A stretch of 7,343 bases of DNA from Bacillota bacterium (GCA_029266295.1 JAQSXD010000382.1:1-7343), one strand, 5' to 3'; counted from the stretch's first letter, positions 1 to 6,848 are shown. The notes: generated by a model from the sequence alone, not told the origin. Made by a program: numbers and translations.

Positions 1-105
1 TACCAGTTGGGATGCGAAAAATATCAAGGATATCTGTACAGCGAGCCGCTTCCTTACGAAGCACTGATGCAATATCTTATCAGGAACGTTAAGCAGGGCG
101 TCTGA
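1..105 (+). CDS. EAL-domain cyclic-di-GMP phosphodiesterase, C-terminal fragment
   Basis: Only the last 34 codons are inside the window; the gene begins upstream and ends with TGA at 103-105. The visible peptide reads YQLGCEKYQGYLYSEPLP followed by a short helical tail. This matches the end of EAL domains, where a G-C-D/E-x-x-Q-G-Y-x-x-(S/A)-x-P-L-P motif forms the last strand and loop of the barrel. EAL proteins hydrolyse cyclic-di-GMP to pGpG. None of the catalytic residues (the EAL motif, the metal ligands, the DDFG loop) lies within the window, so activity cannot be judged, and nothing can be said about upstream GGDEF, PAS or membrane domains. The next genes run the opposite way, so it is the last gene of its own transcript. 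The family call rests on one short but characteristic motif. Confidence 0.8.
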   Translation, partial: YQLGCEKYQGYLYSEPLPYEALMQYLIRNVKQGV

Positions 106-170
106 CATCATTCACGGTTTCAGGTATGTTTTACCGGCTCTATGTTATATGAGACTAGTCCTTAATCAAT

Positions 171-212
171 AAAAAGCCCGTCTGAATTCGCAGGTTGCTG
201 ATACAGACGGGC
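171..212 (-). terminator. Rho-independent terminator of the TRAP operon, possibly bidirectional
   Basis: A perfect 9-bp GC-rich stem pairs GCCCGTCTG (176-184) with CAGACGGGC (204-212) around a 19-nt loop. In the leftward transcript the stem is followed by five U residues (complement of 171-175), a good intrinsic terminator about 20 nt after the dctM stop. In the rightward direction the stem is followed by CTTTCT, a weaker U-tract, so it may also stop transcription from the phosphodiesterase gene. Confidence 0.9.
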
Positions 213-232
213 CTTTCTACAGTACTGAATTT

Positions 233-1531
233 TTATACAAAACCGAAAAGTGATGGAAGCCACAAGGACAAGCCCGGCACATAAGTGGTTATAATTAATG
301 TGGGAATCCAGGCAAAAGCGATATAATACAGTGTCGGTCTCATCATCTCGTTAATAGGAGCATTTCCAATTCGGGAACCAAGGTACAGGAAGGGGGCCGT
401 AGGCGGCGTAACGCAGCCAAGACCTAAATTGACTCCCATAATTGCAGCAAAATGAACAGGATCAACACCAAGCTTTATTACCACTGGCAACAAAATCGGC
501 GTACAGAGTAGTATCGCACTGGTATCGTCCATAAGCATCCCTATGATGATTAAGAATAGGTTTACGAATAGAATTAAAATAAAGGTATTGTCGGTAACGG
601 AAGTCATCGCCTCCAAAATCATTTGAGGAACATCTTCCATTATGTAGAGTCTTGATAACATCATTACCGATAACAGCATGATCATGACAACCCCGGCGGT
701 GGTTCCTGCAGTGACAAGAGCGCCCTTGAAGCTTTCCTTGCTCAAACCCTTATAGAACCAGATACCGATTGGAATTGTATAGATAACGGATACTGCCGCC
801 GCTTCCGTTGGGGTAAGAAAACCGCCATAGATACCGCCAAGTATAATGATGGGAGCAACCATTGCAGGAAGTGCGCGGGTGGTTCGCTTTCCGAGCGTTT
901 TTACGTACATTGCAGGAGGCATCGGATCTCTCAGTTTAATGTCCTGGTTCTTTCGAAGCAGCCAGAAGGTTGTGCCACTGAGTAAAATCACAAGGATAAT
1001 TCCCGGAATTACGGTAGCCAGGAAACAAGCCAGAACAGATTGACCTCCAATAAATGCATAGACTATCATATTCAGACTCGGCGGAATCAACAGCCCCAGC
1101 AAGGATGCACTTGAAATCAGCGCTGCTGAAACGCCTCTTGGATATCCTGCCGCCGCCATTCTGGGAAGCATGATCGTTCCGATGCAGGACAAGGTTGCAA
1201 AGCCGCTTCCGGAAATTGCTCCGAAGAGTGCACAGGATATAACCATAACTGCACCGAGGCCGCCCTTGACCCGTCCCACAAACATTTCAACCCAATTGAT
1301 CAAGCCTTCTCCGATGCCGCTTCTTTCCATTAAATTACCTGCAAGAATAAAAAGCGGAATCGCCACAAGAATCAGCGAACTGACTTTGCTGAATCCGTAC
1401 GGCAACAGAAAGGTATAGTCATAGCTGCCGCCCACTACAATCACTAGTGTGGAAGCAAAAAAGGCAAAGGGAATCGGAACTCCCAGCAGCAAAATTATGA
1501 TGAGTACAATGACTGCGATCGCTACAAGCAT
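233..1531 (-). CDS. dctM: TRAP transporter large permease subunit (DctM family)
   Basis: The 432-residue product is the ion-coupled transport subunit of a TRAP transporter, the usual length for a stand-alone DctM. It is hydrophobic throughout, with about 12 predicted membrane helices. Family hallmarks in order are GSGFATLSCIGTIMLPRM (residues 108-125), LGLLIPPSLNMIVYA (145-159), GGFLTPTEAAAV (236-247), GMLMDDTSAILLCTPI (331-346) and NLGLGCVTPPTAPFLYLGS (368-386). The two P-P/T-rich repeats form the inverted halves of the scaffold that moves substrate with sodium. The ATG start is preceded by AAGGGGG (1541-1547, 9-nt spacer) lying inside the last codons of dctQ; the genes are 4 nt apart, which implies translational coupling. 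It is the last gene of dctP-dctQ-dctM and is followed by a strong terminator. The frame is intact. The substrate cannot be read from this subunit. Confidence 0.96.
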   Translation of the reverse strand: MLVAIAVIVLIIILLLGVPIPFAFFASTLVIVVGGSYDYTFLLPYGFSKVSSLILVAIPLFILAGNLMERSGIGEGLINWVEMFVGRVKGGLGAVMVISCALFGAISGSGFATLSCIGTIMLPRMAAAGYPRGVSAALISSASLLGLLIPPSLNMIVYAFIGGQSVLACFLATVIPGIILVILLSGTTFWLLRKNQDIKLRDPMPPAMYVKTLGKRTTRALPAMVAPIIILGGIYGGFLTPTEAAAVSVIYTIPIGIWFYKGLSKESFKGALVTAGTTAGVVMIMLLSVMMLSRLYIMEDVPQMILEAMTSVTDNTFILILFVNLFLIIIGMLMDDTSAILLCTPILLPVVIKLGVDPVHFAAIMGVNLGLGCVTPPTAPFLYLGSRIGNAPINEMMRPTLYYIAFAWIPTLIITTYVPGLSLWLPSLFGFV

Positions 1532-1535
1532 TTCG

Positions 1536-2084
1536 TTACACCCCCTTACTATCGTCTGTCGGCGGGTCTTTAGAAATGTTTTTGTTTATGTAGGTGCCGA
1601 CAAAAGCTTTTGCTTCATCATATAGATATACCAGATTATAGAAAGTCGCAATTACCAGGCCAAATAGCAACGATGATTGAGAAATGGTCACGGGAATTCT
1701 CCAAACAGGAGTTTTGGTTCCCATTACGATGGTCCATTGAAACAGCTGCAAAGCCCATAGCAAAAAAACAACTCCCAGTATTAGCGTGAGTGTATTGCGA
1801 ATCAATGCAAGTAGCGATTTAGCAAAACCCTCCGGCATCATTACAACGATTACGTCCGCTTTAATATGGCTGTCTTCATAGCTTCCAAAAGCAGTCCCCA
1901 TCATATAAAGCCAAAAGGCGCAAATGATAAGAATTTCTTCATATCCTAAAAAATTAATATTCAGTGCCCTGGTAATTACCGCTGCAAAGGTGATAATTGT
2001 CACAAGGCAGGACGATACAACCAGCCCGCCGCGAAGAAACTTTGCAAGTCCTCTCCAAAAAGCTGTTTGTTCCAACTTATTCAT
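1536..2084 (-). CDS. dctQ: TRAP transporter small membrane subunit (DctQ family)
   Basis: The 182-residue protein has four predicted membrane helices, near residues 18-38, 46-66, 91-115 and 132-155, the topology of DctQ proteins. The second helix and following loop carry the family pattern G-Y-E-E-I (47-51), W58, GTAFGSYEDSHIKADV (63-78, including H73), which is the most conserved part of DctQ. DctQ packs against DctM and helps dock the substrate-loaded receptor. The ATG at 2084 has an AAGGAGA site (2091-2097) with a 6-nt spacer. It lies 126 nt downstream of dctP, with an RNA hairpin in the gap, and 4 nt upstream of dctM. The C-terminal tail (about 165-182) is charged and probably cytoplasmic. 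Identity is strong from sequence pattern plus operon position; there is no sign of damage. Confidence 0.94.
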   Translation of the reverse strand: MNKLEQTAFWRGLAKFLRGGLVVSSCLVTIITFAAVITRALNINFLGYEEILIICAFWLYMMGTAFGSYEDSHIKADVIVVMMPEGFAKSLLALIRNTLTLILGVVFLLWALQLFQWTIVMGTKTPVWRIPVTISQSSLLFGLVIATFYNLVYLYDEAKAFVGTYINKNISKDPPTDDSKGV

Positions 2085-2112
2085 AGATTGTCTCCTTTCT
2101 CGCTAAGACTCA

Positions 2113-2141
2113 CCAAAGAGAAGGCCATTCCTTCCCTTTGG
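2113..2141 (-). other. Intercistronic mRNA hairpin between dctP and dctQ
   Basis: Twelve positions on each side (2113-2124 and 2130-2141) pair around a 5-nt loop. In the leftward transcript all twelve pair, one as G-U; on the opposite strand that position would be an A-C mismatch, so the structure fits the dctP-dctQ mRNA. No U-tract follows in the leftward direction, so it is not an ordinary terminator. A likely role, by analogy with other binding-protein transporter operons, is protecting the 3' end of the dctP mRNA so that the receptor is made in excess over the permease. Confidence 0.6.
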
Positions 2142-2210
2142 CTTTTATCAGGATTTTTACTGAGAGTCGATCTTTTCGTAAAACCCGATACTGTCTGCTG
2201 AGAAGAATAA

Positions 2211-3284
2211 TTATTGTGCGTTTTCCAGTTTTTCTACTTCAGCTCTCATTCCGTCCATGAGCTCTTTGCCCAGAAGTTCTTCCATCTTGGGCCATGATTT
2301 CTCCCTGACGAAGTTTGCATATGTATCAACCTCTTCCGGTGTAAATTCAACAACCTTTACACCGTAATCATCAGCCAGTTTTTTCTTATAGTTTTCTTCA
2401 TTTTCCTGCGCAAGGCCAAAACTTTTTACGCTCTGTTCCTGAAATACCTTGATCACAGTCTCCGCATCCTCCGGGGTCAGTTTTGCAAGCGTCTTTTCAC
2501 TAATCACATAGCTGGTTGCCTCTGCATGGATATAGTTCACATACATAAATTTGATGACCTGCCCAACCCAAGCATAGTTGATATTTGGTGTTCCTCCAAC
2601 CCAGCCGTCAACTACCTTTGTTTGAATGGCTGTGGGTACTTCTGCGTAAGGAACGGTGATTGGATTAAATCCTAAGTCTTCTTGCGCAACACGGAAGGTT
2701 GCCATTGCAGGACTTCTGGTTTTAACTTTTTTATTTGTTCCCGGGGTAGTCATGGCACTGGGTTCCGAGACAAACGCCATTCCGATGAATCCTTCCAATA
2801 CGGTACCAAGGAATTTGACTCCGTTTTGTTCCGTGAGGTCTCCGATTACACCGGAAAGGTATGAGTCAGGCGCATAAAGGATTTTCGCTTCGTCAAAGCT
2901 CTTTGCATAATATGGTACATAGGCAGCTCCCAATCTTGCATCCAGCGCATCGGGAATTGTAATCTGTCCCAAATCAATGGTTCCTCTTACAATTTCTTCA
3001 TAGACTGTTTCATATCCTCCCAGCTGGCTTGCTGGAAAGTACTCAATTTCAACTCGTCCATCGGTTCTTTCCTTTACAAGTTCACATGCTTCTTCATTCA
3101 GGCCTGTCGCAATATGCTCCAGCGGTGCATCGGATGCCAGTCTCAAAACGACTGGCTCACCAGCGCCTTCGCTTCCTGATGCATCTCCTCCGCCACTGCC
3201 TCCTTTACTTCCTCCGCAGCCCGTAAAGCCGGTAAGTACTAATGCCATAGTCAAGAGCATTACAATCCATTTTTTACTTTTCAT
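2211..3284 (-). CDS. dctP: TRAP transporter solute-binding lipoprotein (DctP family)
   Basis: The 357-residue protein is the extracytoplasmic receptor that captures substrate for the DctQM permease. The N-terminus is a lipoprotein signal: positively charged MKSKK, a hydrophobic core, then lipobox L-T-G-F-T-G-C with the probable lipidated Cys at residue 23. A flexible Gly/Ser-rich linker follows to about residue 43. The DctP fold starts at VVLRLASDAP and includes SQLGGYETVYEEIVRGTIDL (86-105). KVKTRSP (186-192) has R190 at the position where TRAP receptors usually hold the Arg that clamps a substrate carboxylate. VPYAEVPTAIQTKVVDGW (211-228) is the typical hinge/pocket region. An Arg there suggests an organic acid, but this is inference. 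The ATG at 3284 follows AGGAGGAGAG (3291-3300). It is the first and promoter-proximal gene of the TRAP operon. Confidence 0.95.
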   Translation of the reverse strand: MKSKKWIVMLLTMALVLTGFTGCGGSKGGSGGGDASGSEGAGEPVVLRLASDAPLEHIATGLNEEACELVKERTDGRVEIEYFPASQLGGYETVYEEIVRGTIDLGQITIPDALDARLGAAYVPYYAKSFDEAKILYAPDSYLSGVIGDLTEQNGVKFLGTVLEGFIGMAFVSEPSAMTTPGTNKKVKTRSPAMATFRVAQEDLGFNPITVPYAEVPTAIQTKVVDGWVGGTPNINYAWVGQVIKFMYVNYIHAEATSYVISEKTLAKLTPEDAETVIKVFQEQSVKSFGLAQENEENYKKKLADDYGVKVVEFTPEEVDTYANFVREKSWPKMEELLGKELMDGMRAEVEKLENAQ

Positions 3285-3317
3285 CTTTTTCTCTCCTCCT
3301 ATAAAATAAATTCATAA

Positions 3318-3333
3318 AGCGGCTTTTACCGCT
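3318..3333 (-). other. Small hairpin in the dctP leader
   Basis: A 5-bp stem AGCGG (3318-3322) / CCGCT (3329-3333) with a 6-nt loop lies in the predicted dctP 5' untranslated region, about 18 nt upstream of the ribosome binding site. It is short, and the flanks are A/T-rich. It could modestly stabilise the mRNA or be chance; no riboswitch-like architecture is visible around it. Confidence 0.3.
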
Positions 3334-3403
3334 CCAGCTCATTATCCGAAAGGAATCATATTAAACTTTCAGATAAAAAAAAATAGCCTATGAATTTAAG
3401 CTA

Positions 3404-3432
3404 ATATTACGATTATTCTGAAAATTTCACAA
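3404..3432 (-). promoter_or_regulatory. Predicted sigma-A promoter of the dctPQM operon
   Basis: On the minus strand a -35 element TTGTGA (complement of 3427-3432) is separated by exactly 17 nt from a -10 element TAATAT (complement of 3404-3409). Each matches the consensus at four of six positions, a moderate promoter of the kind often helped by an activator. The start site would be near 3397, giving a leader of about 113 nt before the dctP ATG. The palindrome at 3436-3453 and direct repeats at 3459-3476 lie directly upstream. The surrounding DNA is very AT-rich, so other -10-like hexamers exist. Confidence 0.55.
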
Positions 3433-3435
3433 TAC

Positions 3436-3453
3436 CTTAAGCTCATGCTTAAG
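3436..3453. promoter_or_regulatory. Perfect palindrome abutting the dctP -35 element, candidate operator
   Basis: CTTAAGC (3436-3442) and GCTTAAG (3447-3453) form a perfect 7-bp inverted repeat with a 4-nt spacer, ending three bases upstream of the predicted -35 of the TRAP promoter. Position and symmetry suit a dimeric transcription factor. A further TTAAGC lies at 3396-3401 near the predicted start site. No regulator in the window is known to bind this motif. Confidence 0.45.
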
Positions 3454-3458
3454 ATTGC

Positions 3459-3476
3459 TTTAAACGAAATTTAAAC
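3459..3476. repeat. 7-4-7 direct repeat upstream of dctP, candidate OmpR/PhoB-type regulator box
   Basis: Two identical TTTAAAC heptamers (3459-3465 and 3470-3476) are separated by GAAA, giving an 11-bp period. This is the geometry of PhoB-family boxes (two 7-bp repeats with a 4-bp A/T-rich spacer). TTAA cores also occur at 3449 and 3437, so cores at 3437, 3449, 3460 and 3471 are spaced 12, 11 and 11 bp on roughly one DNA face. The array ends just upstream of the predicted dctP -35. An OmpR/PhoB-family regulator is encoded at 6849. AT-rich background makes chance TTAA matches easy, hence the modest confidence. Confidence 0.4.
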
Positions 3477-3545
3477 TTATCCTAAAAAAGGATGACAAAA
3501 TTTTAAATAGATTTAATACTCTTTCAAATCTAGATTGTAACACTG

Positions 3546-4944
3546 CTAAAGATCTTTTTCATAACGATCCCGATATAAGACGATTTTTTCCCTTGTTTTT
3601 TGGTTAGCCGGAAAAGCCAGGCTCCCTCCCGAGAAAACAAGTGTGTTAACAGCCAACGCGATAACAGCACAGTAACTTATACTAAAGCTGCTATAAGCAA
3701 AGGCCAATGACAGTACGAGAATCCCTGCCAAGATCCCGCAAGCCGCAGCTCTTCCATTGGATCTTTTCCAAAAGAGTGCTCCGACAACGGGGATGAAGAT
3801 CTGCGCAGTACCGCTCATTCCTATGGTTCCGGTATTGATGATCATTACAGGATTATTGAGCAGTAAAATATATGCAGCAGCTGATATGATCAATACAGCC
3901 CATTTTCCCACTGAAGTCCGCATGGATCTGGGAATTGGCGGTAGAAAGAGCAGCTGCTGCTACACCGCAGAAAAGCAAGGCGCACAAAATCTCATCACCA
4001 TATTTCAGGAGCATAATGGGAATGATTGCATCTGATTGATAGGCATCTGGTATCAGCAGAATTCCTGCGCTGCCCGCCAGCATGGTACCCACACATTGAA
4101 TGGCAGCGATGGTGATGAACAGCGGTATCATATTGAAGATTCTCTTATTTTCTGCGGAATAAAATCGAATCCACATAGGAGGTCCCATCAACGCTCCGAT
4201 GGGAACGGTGACGAACATACTAATCCAAAGAAGCGCTCCCGCATCGCCCTTGGGGCCTGGAAGCACAACATTTTTTTCATCCATTGCTGTTATGGTATGA
4301 AATACATATTCTGCACCGCCTGCTTTATGAATGAGGAAAAATCCAATAAATATCATAGAGAGAAACAGGCAGGCACCATAAAAAATATCTGTTAGAGCCA
4401 CAGCCCGAAGGCCTCCCGCCCAAAGGTAGATAATGATGATCAAATAGAAGATAAGACCCGAAATTCTCCAGGGAATCATGCCGTCTGATGCAACCTCAAT
4501 AATATATGCCCCGCCAGAAAGCTGAATTTGCAGGTAAGGGATGGTAAATAAGATCATAACGGTAGTAACGATAAGGCTTAACGGTTTATATCCGTAAATA
4601 TCCTGAAAGAAGTCTGTCGGAGTGATGTATCCATTTTCTTTTCCGTAAAACCAGACTCTTTTTCCAATCACCATAAAAAGGATACCAAACAAAGCATCCC
4701 ACCCGATGGCTGTCATGTAAACGGGCCCCATCTCATAAAAATATCCACCCGCACCGAGAAAGGCGAACGCACTCATCCAAGTGGAATAAACTGTAAAAAT
4801 CAGCATTACTGCTGGCATCTTCCTGCTTTGCAGAAAAAAGTCTTCGATGGTGGGCACAGACTTATTCCTAGCCAGCTCAGCAAAGATCAGTGGAATAAAG
4901 GTGAACACAAACACGATCATTAAAACAGGGGTAGATGCTTGCAT
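3546..4944 (-). pseudogene. Sodium/solute symporter (SSS family), disrupted by deletion and frameshift
   Basis: The gene starts at ATG 4944 with AAAGGT (4951-4956) 6 nt upstream. The first reading frame gives about 342 residues of a good SSS-family symporter (PanF/PutP-like): STWMSAFAFLGAGGYFYEMG early, YLWAGGLRAVALTD in the middle, and ALSTANSQIHA at the end, which carries the Ser/Thr pair that helps form the sodium site in this family. At about 3905-3924 the frame is lost. The homologous protein resumes in another frame as VGKWAVLIISAAAYILLL, with GALFWKRSNGRAAACGILAG further on, ending at 3546. Compared with E. coli PanF as I recall it, about 20-30 residues between the Q-I-H segment and the next helix are missing, so this is a deletion of 3n+2 nt rather than one miscalled base. 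The second part has no ribosome binding site at its first ATG (3923). The first part ends at 3853 with a foreign tail of about 21 residues. The native substrate is unknown. Confidence 0.85.
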
Positions 4945-4977
4945 AACGATACCTTTCTGGAATTTTCAGAATTATTT

Positions 4978-5015
4978 TACTTTATTATAGCATGGCTTTC
5001 CATTATAATAAAGTA
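4978..5015. promoter_or_regulatory. Palindromic divergent promoter between symporter and histidine kinase
   Basis: TACTTTATTATA (4978-4989) and TATAATAAAGTA (5004-5015) are a perfect 12-bp inverted repeat; the 14-nt centre contains a second pair ATGG/CCAT (4992-4995, 5000-5003). The arms encode overlapping promoters. Leftward: TTTATT (5007-5012), 17 nt, TATAAT (4984-4989), with an extended TGC before the -10. Rightward: TTTATT (4981-4986), 17 nt, TATAAT (5004-5009). Predicted starts fall at the palindrome edges (about 4977 and 5016). The two promoters share the same DNA and should exclude each other. The leftward one is better because of its extended -10. The leftward leader is about 33 nt and the rightward one about 110 nt to the TTG start. 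Confidence 0.65.
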
Positions 5016-5112
5016 GATATAGACAGGCATATCATACATGGATTCCACGGCTAGAAACTGGATATATCTGTATTGTATCAGCCTGTTCATGAGCACCGAG
5101 CACCGCAATTGC

Positions 5113-5118
5113 AGGAGG
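5113..5118 (+). promoter_or_regulatory. Consensus Shine-Dalgarno site that fixes a TTG start for the kinase
   Basis: AGGAGG at 5113-5118 is followed by a 6-nt spacer and an in-frame TTG at 5125. The in-frame ATG codons upstream (5038, 5089) lack comparable sites. The peptide before residue 30 of the long form is polar and Arg/His/Cys-rich, whereas a membrane helix begins directly after the TTG. Confidence 0.75.
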
Positions 5119-5124
5119 CATATT

Positions 5125-6831
5125 TTGTACTTACCCAGCCTGATCTTTACATTTATCATACTGACCCTACTGATGTCTTTTGTCTATTTTTATATGTTTG
5201 CCAGAAGTCAGGAACGATACATTCGATATTGGGGGTTATGCTGGGTGGCTTATTCCATAAGCCTGCTCCTGTTAATTCTGTCCATCAACAAGAACGTACC
5301 CGAGCTTCTGGAAATCCGTAAGATATTCGATTTAGCCAACATTCTGTTTCTGCTGTTTGGAGCATATGCATTCATGCATACACAGATTCCTACCTACTGG
5401 TATCGTTTTTCCCTTTACCTTACCATGTGGCTGTTGCTGGGTGTATATTACGACTTCGACCACCTGTCCATCTACCTTCCCATGTCCATGTATCAGATCA
5501 TCGTTACAGCAATGATCTGTTTCATCGTATACAAATACTGGTCCATTCCCTCTTTCGAAAAAGGGCTTTCCATCAGCGTCTTTATTCTCTGGGGTGCTGG
5601 GAAAGCCGTTCTGTCGATCTTCGAGACCTTTTATCAGGATCTTTCAACCCTTTATTTAACAGAGATTATCTTCTCCAATATATTGAACTTTTCCATTTTT
5701 ATCATTTATCTTCAAAAGACAAAAGATGAAGTGAAAATGGCTGATCGCCTCTATCGAATTATTGCGGAAAACGCAACGGATGTGATCTTTTATTACACGC
5801 TAAAACCGCAGCCTGTCTTTACTTATGTCTCCCCTTCTGTGGAGACCTTAACTGGCTATACTCCCGAAGAATTTTACCAAAACCCCAGATTTTATTTTGA
5901 AATCGTCTCGCCGGAGTATTTTGACGATGTACGCTCCATTTTTGACGGCAGTCTGTCTCCAATTCAGGAGAGCATCTTTCTGATCAATCATAAAAATGAT
6001 TCTGTGTTCTGGGGAGAATTCAATATTTCCGTGATACGGAAAGAAGGCATCCCGGTAGCTGTAGAAGGCATTATTCGGGACGTCACTCGAATGAAAAATG
6101 CAGAAATCCAGCTTAAATCCGCCAAGAAGTCTCGCGATCTGCTGCTCTCATACATTTCCCACGAACTGAAAACTCCCATAACCGCAATTCTCGGCTATAT
6201 CAATGCACTAAATGACGGCACCATCTCTGATCCTGATAAAAAAACGTCCGCCATGGAAATTATATCTTCAAAGGCTCTGCTGCTGGAGCACCTGATTGCA
6301 GACCTGTTTCAGCTATCCAAGCTGGAAAGCAATCAGTTCTCCTTTAATTTCATGCATCTTTCTGCGCTGGATTTTTCCAGCCAGATGATCGAGCAGCACC
6401 TGCTGGACATGAAATCTGCCGAAATCAAGCCTTTAATCCATACGGACATCCCTGCCCTTCAGGGTAAAAATATCATTGCCGATCCGAAACGAATTGATCA
6501 GGTCTTCTCAAATATTATCTACAATGCAATTAAATATACAGAGCCCAAGGATAAGATTAAAATCACCTTCGGCACAGATCCTTTTGCAAGAAATTATATC
6601 GTTACCATTTCAGACAGCGGAACCGGCATCCCAAAGGAGGATCTGCCATATATCTTCGACCGTTTCTTCAAAGCCCACACACCGACCCGTTCGGGAGTAC
6701 AGCTTGGCAGCGGGCTCGGACTTACCATATCAAAGGAAATCATCAACGCACACAAAGGTTCCATATCTGTAAAAAGCCATCCAGGCAAAGGAAGTACGTT
6801 TACATTTTCTATCCCTCTTTATTATGATTAA
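5125..6831 (+). CDS. Seven-helix PAS sensor histidine kinase
   Basis: From the preferred TTG start the product is 568 residues; an ATG at 5038 would add 29 residues but has a poor ribosome site. Residues 1-200 form about seven membrane helices (near 5-25, 36-54, 69-85, 92-109, 117-139, 148-169, 176-197) with almost no extracellular domain. A PAS domain follows (about 206-323, with FTYVSPSVETLTGY), then a HisKA dimer domain with S-H-E-L-K-T-P and phospho-accepting H346, and a HATPase_c domain. The ATPase domain has N-box N467 (IIYNAIKY), G1 D-S-G-T-G (497-501), F-box YIFDRFF (509-515) and G2 G-S-G-L-G-L (528-533). All catalytic boxes are present, so it should autophosphorylate and pass the phosphate to the regulator encoded 17 nt downstream. 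The input signal is unknown: the helices could sense a membrane-soluble ligand, membrane state or a partner transporter, and the PAS domain may bind a cytoplasmic ligand. It is divergent from the broken symporter. Confidence 0.93.
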   Translation: MYLPSLIFTFIILTLLMSFVYFYMFARSQERYIRYWGLCWVAYSISLLLLILSINKNVPELLEIRKIFDLANILFLLFGAYAFMHTQIPTYWYRFSLYLTMWLLLGVYYDFDHLSIYLPMSMYQIIVTAMICFIVYKYWSIPSFEKGLSISVFILWGAGKAVLSIFETFYQDLSTLYLTEIIFSNILNFSIFIIYLQKTKDEVKMADRLYRIIAENATDVIFYYTLKPQPVFTYVSPSVETLTGYTPEEFYQNPRFYFEIVSPEYFDDVRSIFDGSLSPIQESIFLINHKNDSVFWGEFNISVIRKEGIPVAVEGIIRDVTRMKNAEIQLKSAKKSRDLLLSYISHELKTPITAILGYINALNDGTISDPDKKTSAMEIISSKALLLEHLIADLFQLSKLESNQFSFNFMHLSALDFSSQMIEQHLLDMKSAEIKPLIHTDIPALQGKNIIADPKRIDQVFSNIIYNAIKYTEPKDKIKITFGTDPFARNYIVTISDSGTGIPKEDLPYIFDRFFKAHTPTRSGVQLGSGLGLTISKEIINAHKGSISVKSHPGKGSTFTFSIPLYYD

Positions 6832-6848
6832 CGAAAGGAGCCGAACCC

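Noticed and set aside
3479..3493. ATCC/GGAT hairpin with an A-run loop as a terminator
   Set aside because: The stem is only 4-5 bp and the A/T run lies in the loop rather than after the stem.
3508..3532. Inverted repeat TAGATTT / AAATCTA downstream of the symporter as a terminator
   Set aside because: AT-only apart from one G-C pair, 11-nt loop, no U-tract; too weak in this AT-rich stretch.
3285..3545. Sigma-54 (-24/-12) promoter for the TRAP operon, as in rhizobial dct systems
   Set aside because: No GG-N10-GC type element in the right orientation was seen, and the regulator here is OmpR/PhoB-type rather than a sigma-54 activator.
3546..3923. The 125-residue open frame as an independent small membrane protein gene
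   Set aside because: Its first ATG has no ribosome binding site, and its sequence is the C-terminal third of an SSS symporter, continuous with the upstream frame apart from the break.
4036..4395. Rightward open frame of 119 codons
   Set aside because: Antisense to the conserved symporter coding sequence; the product is low-complexity and His/Asn/Lys-rich with no family resemblance or ribosome site.
4945..5124. Riboswitch or T-box in the kinase leader
   Set aside because: The leader is about 110 nt with no strong stems, no terminator-like helix before the ribosome site and no T-box signature.
5427..5729. Rightward open frame of 100 codons inside the kinase gene
   Set aside because: It overlaps the membrane-domain coding region in another frame, and its His/Arg/Pro-rich product looks like a shadow translation.
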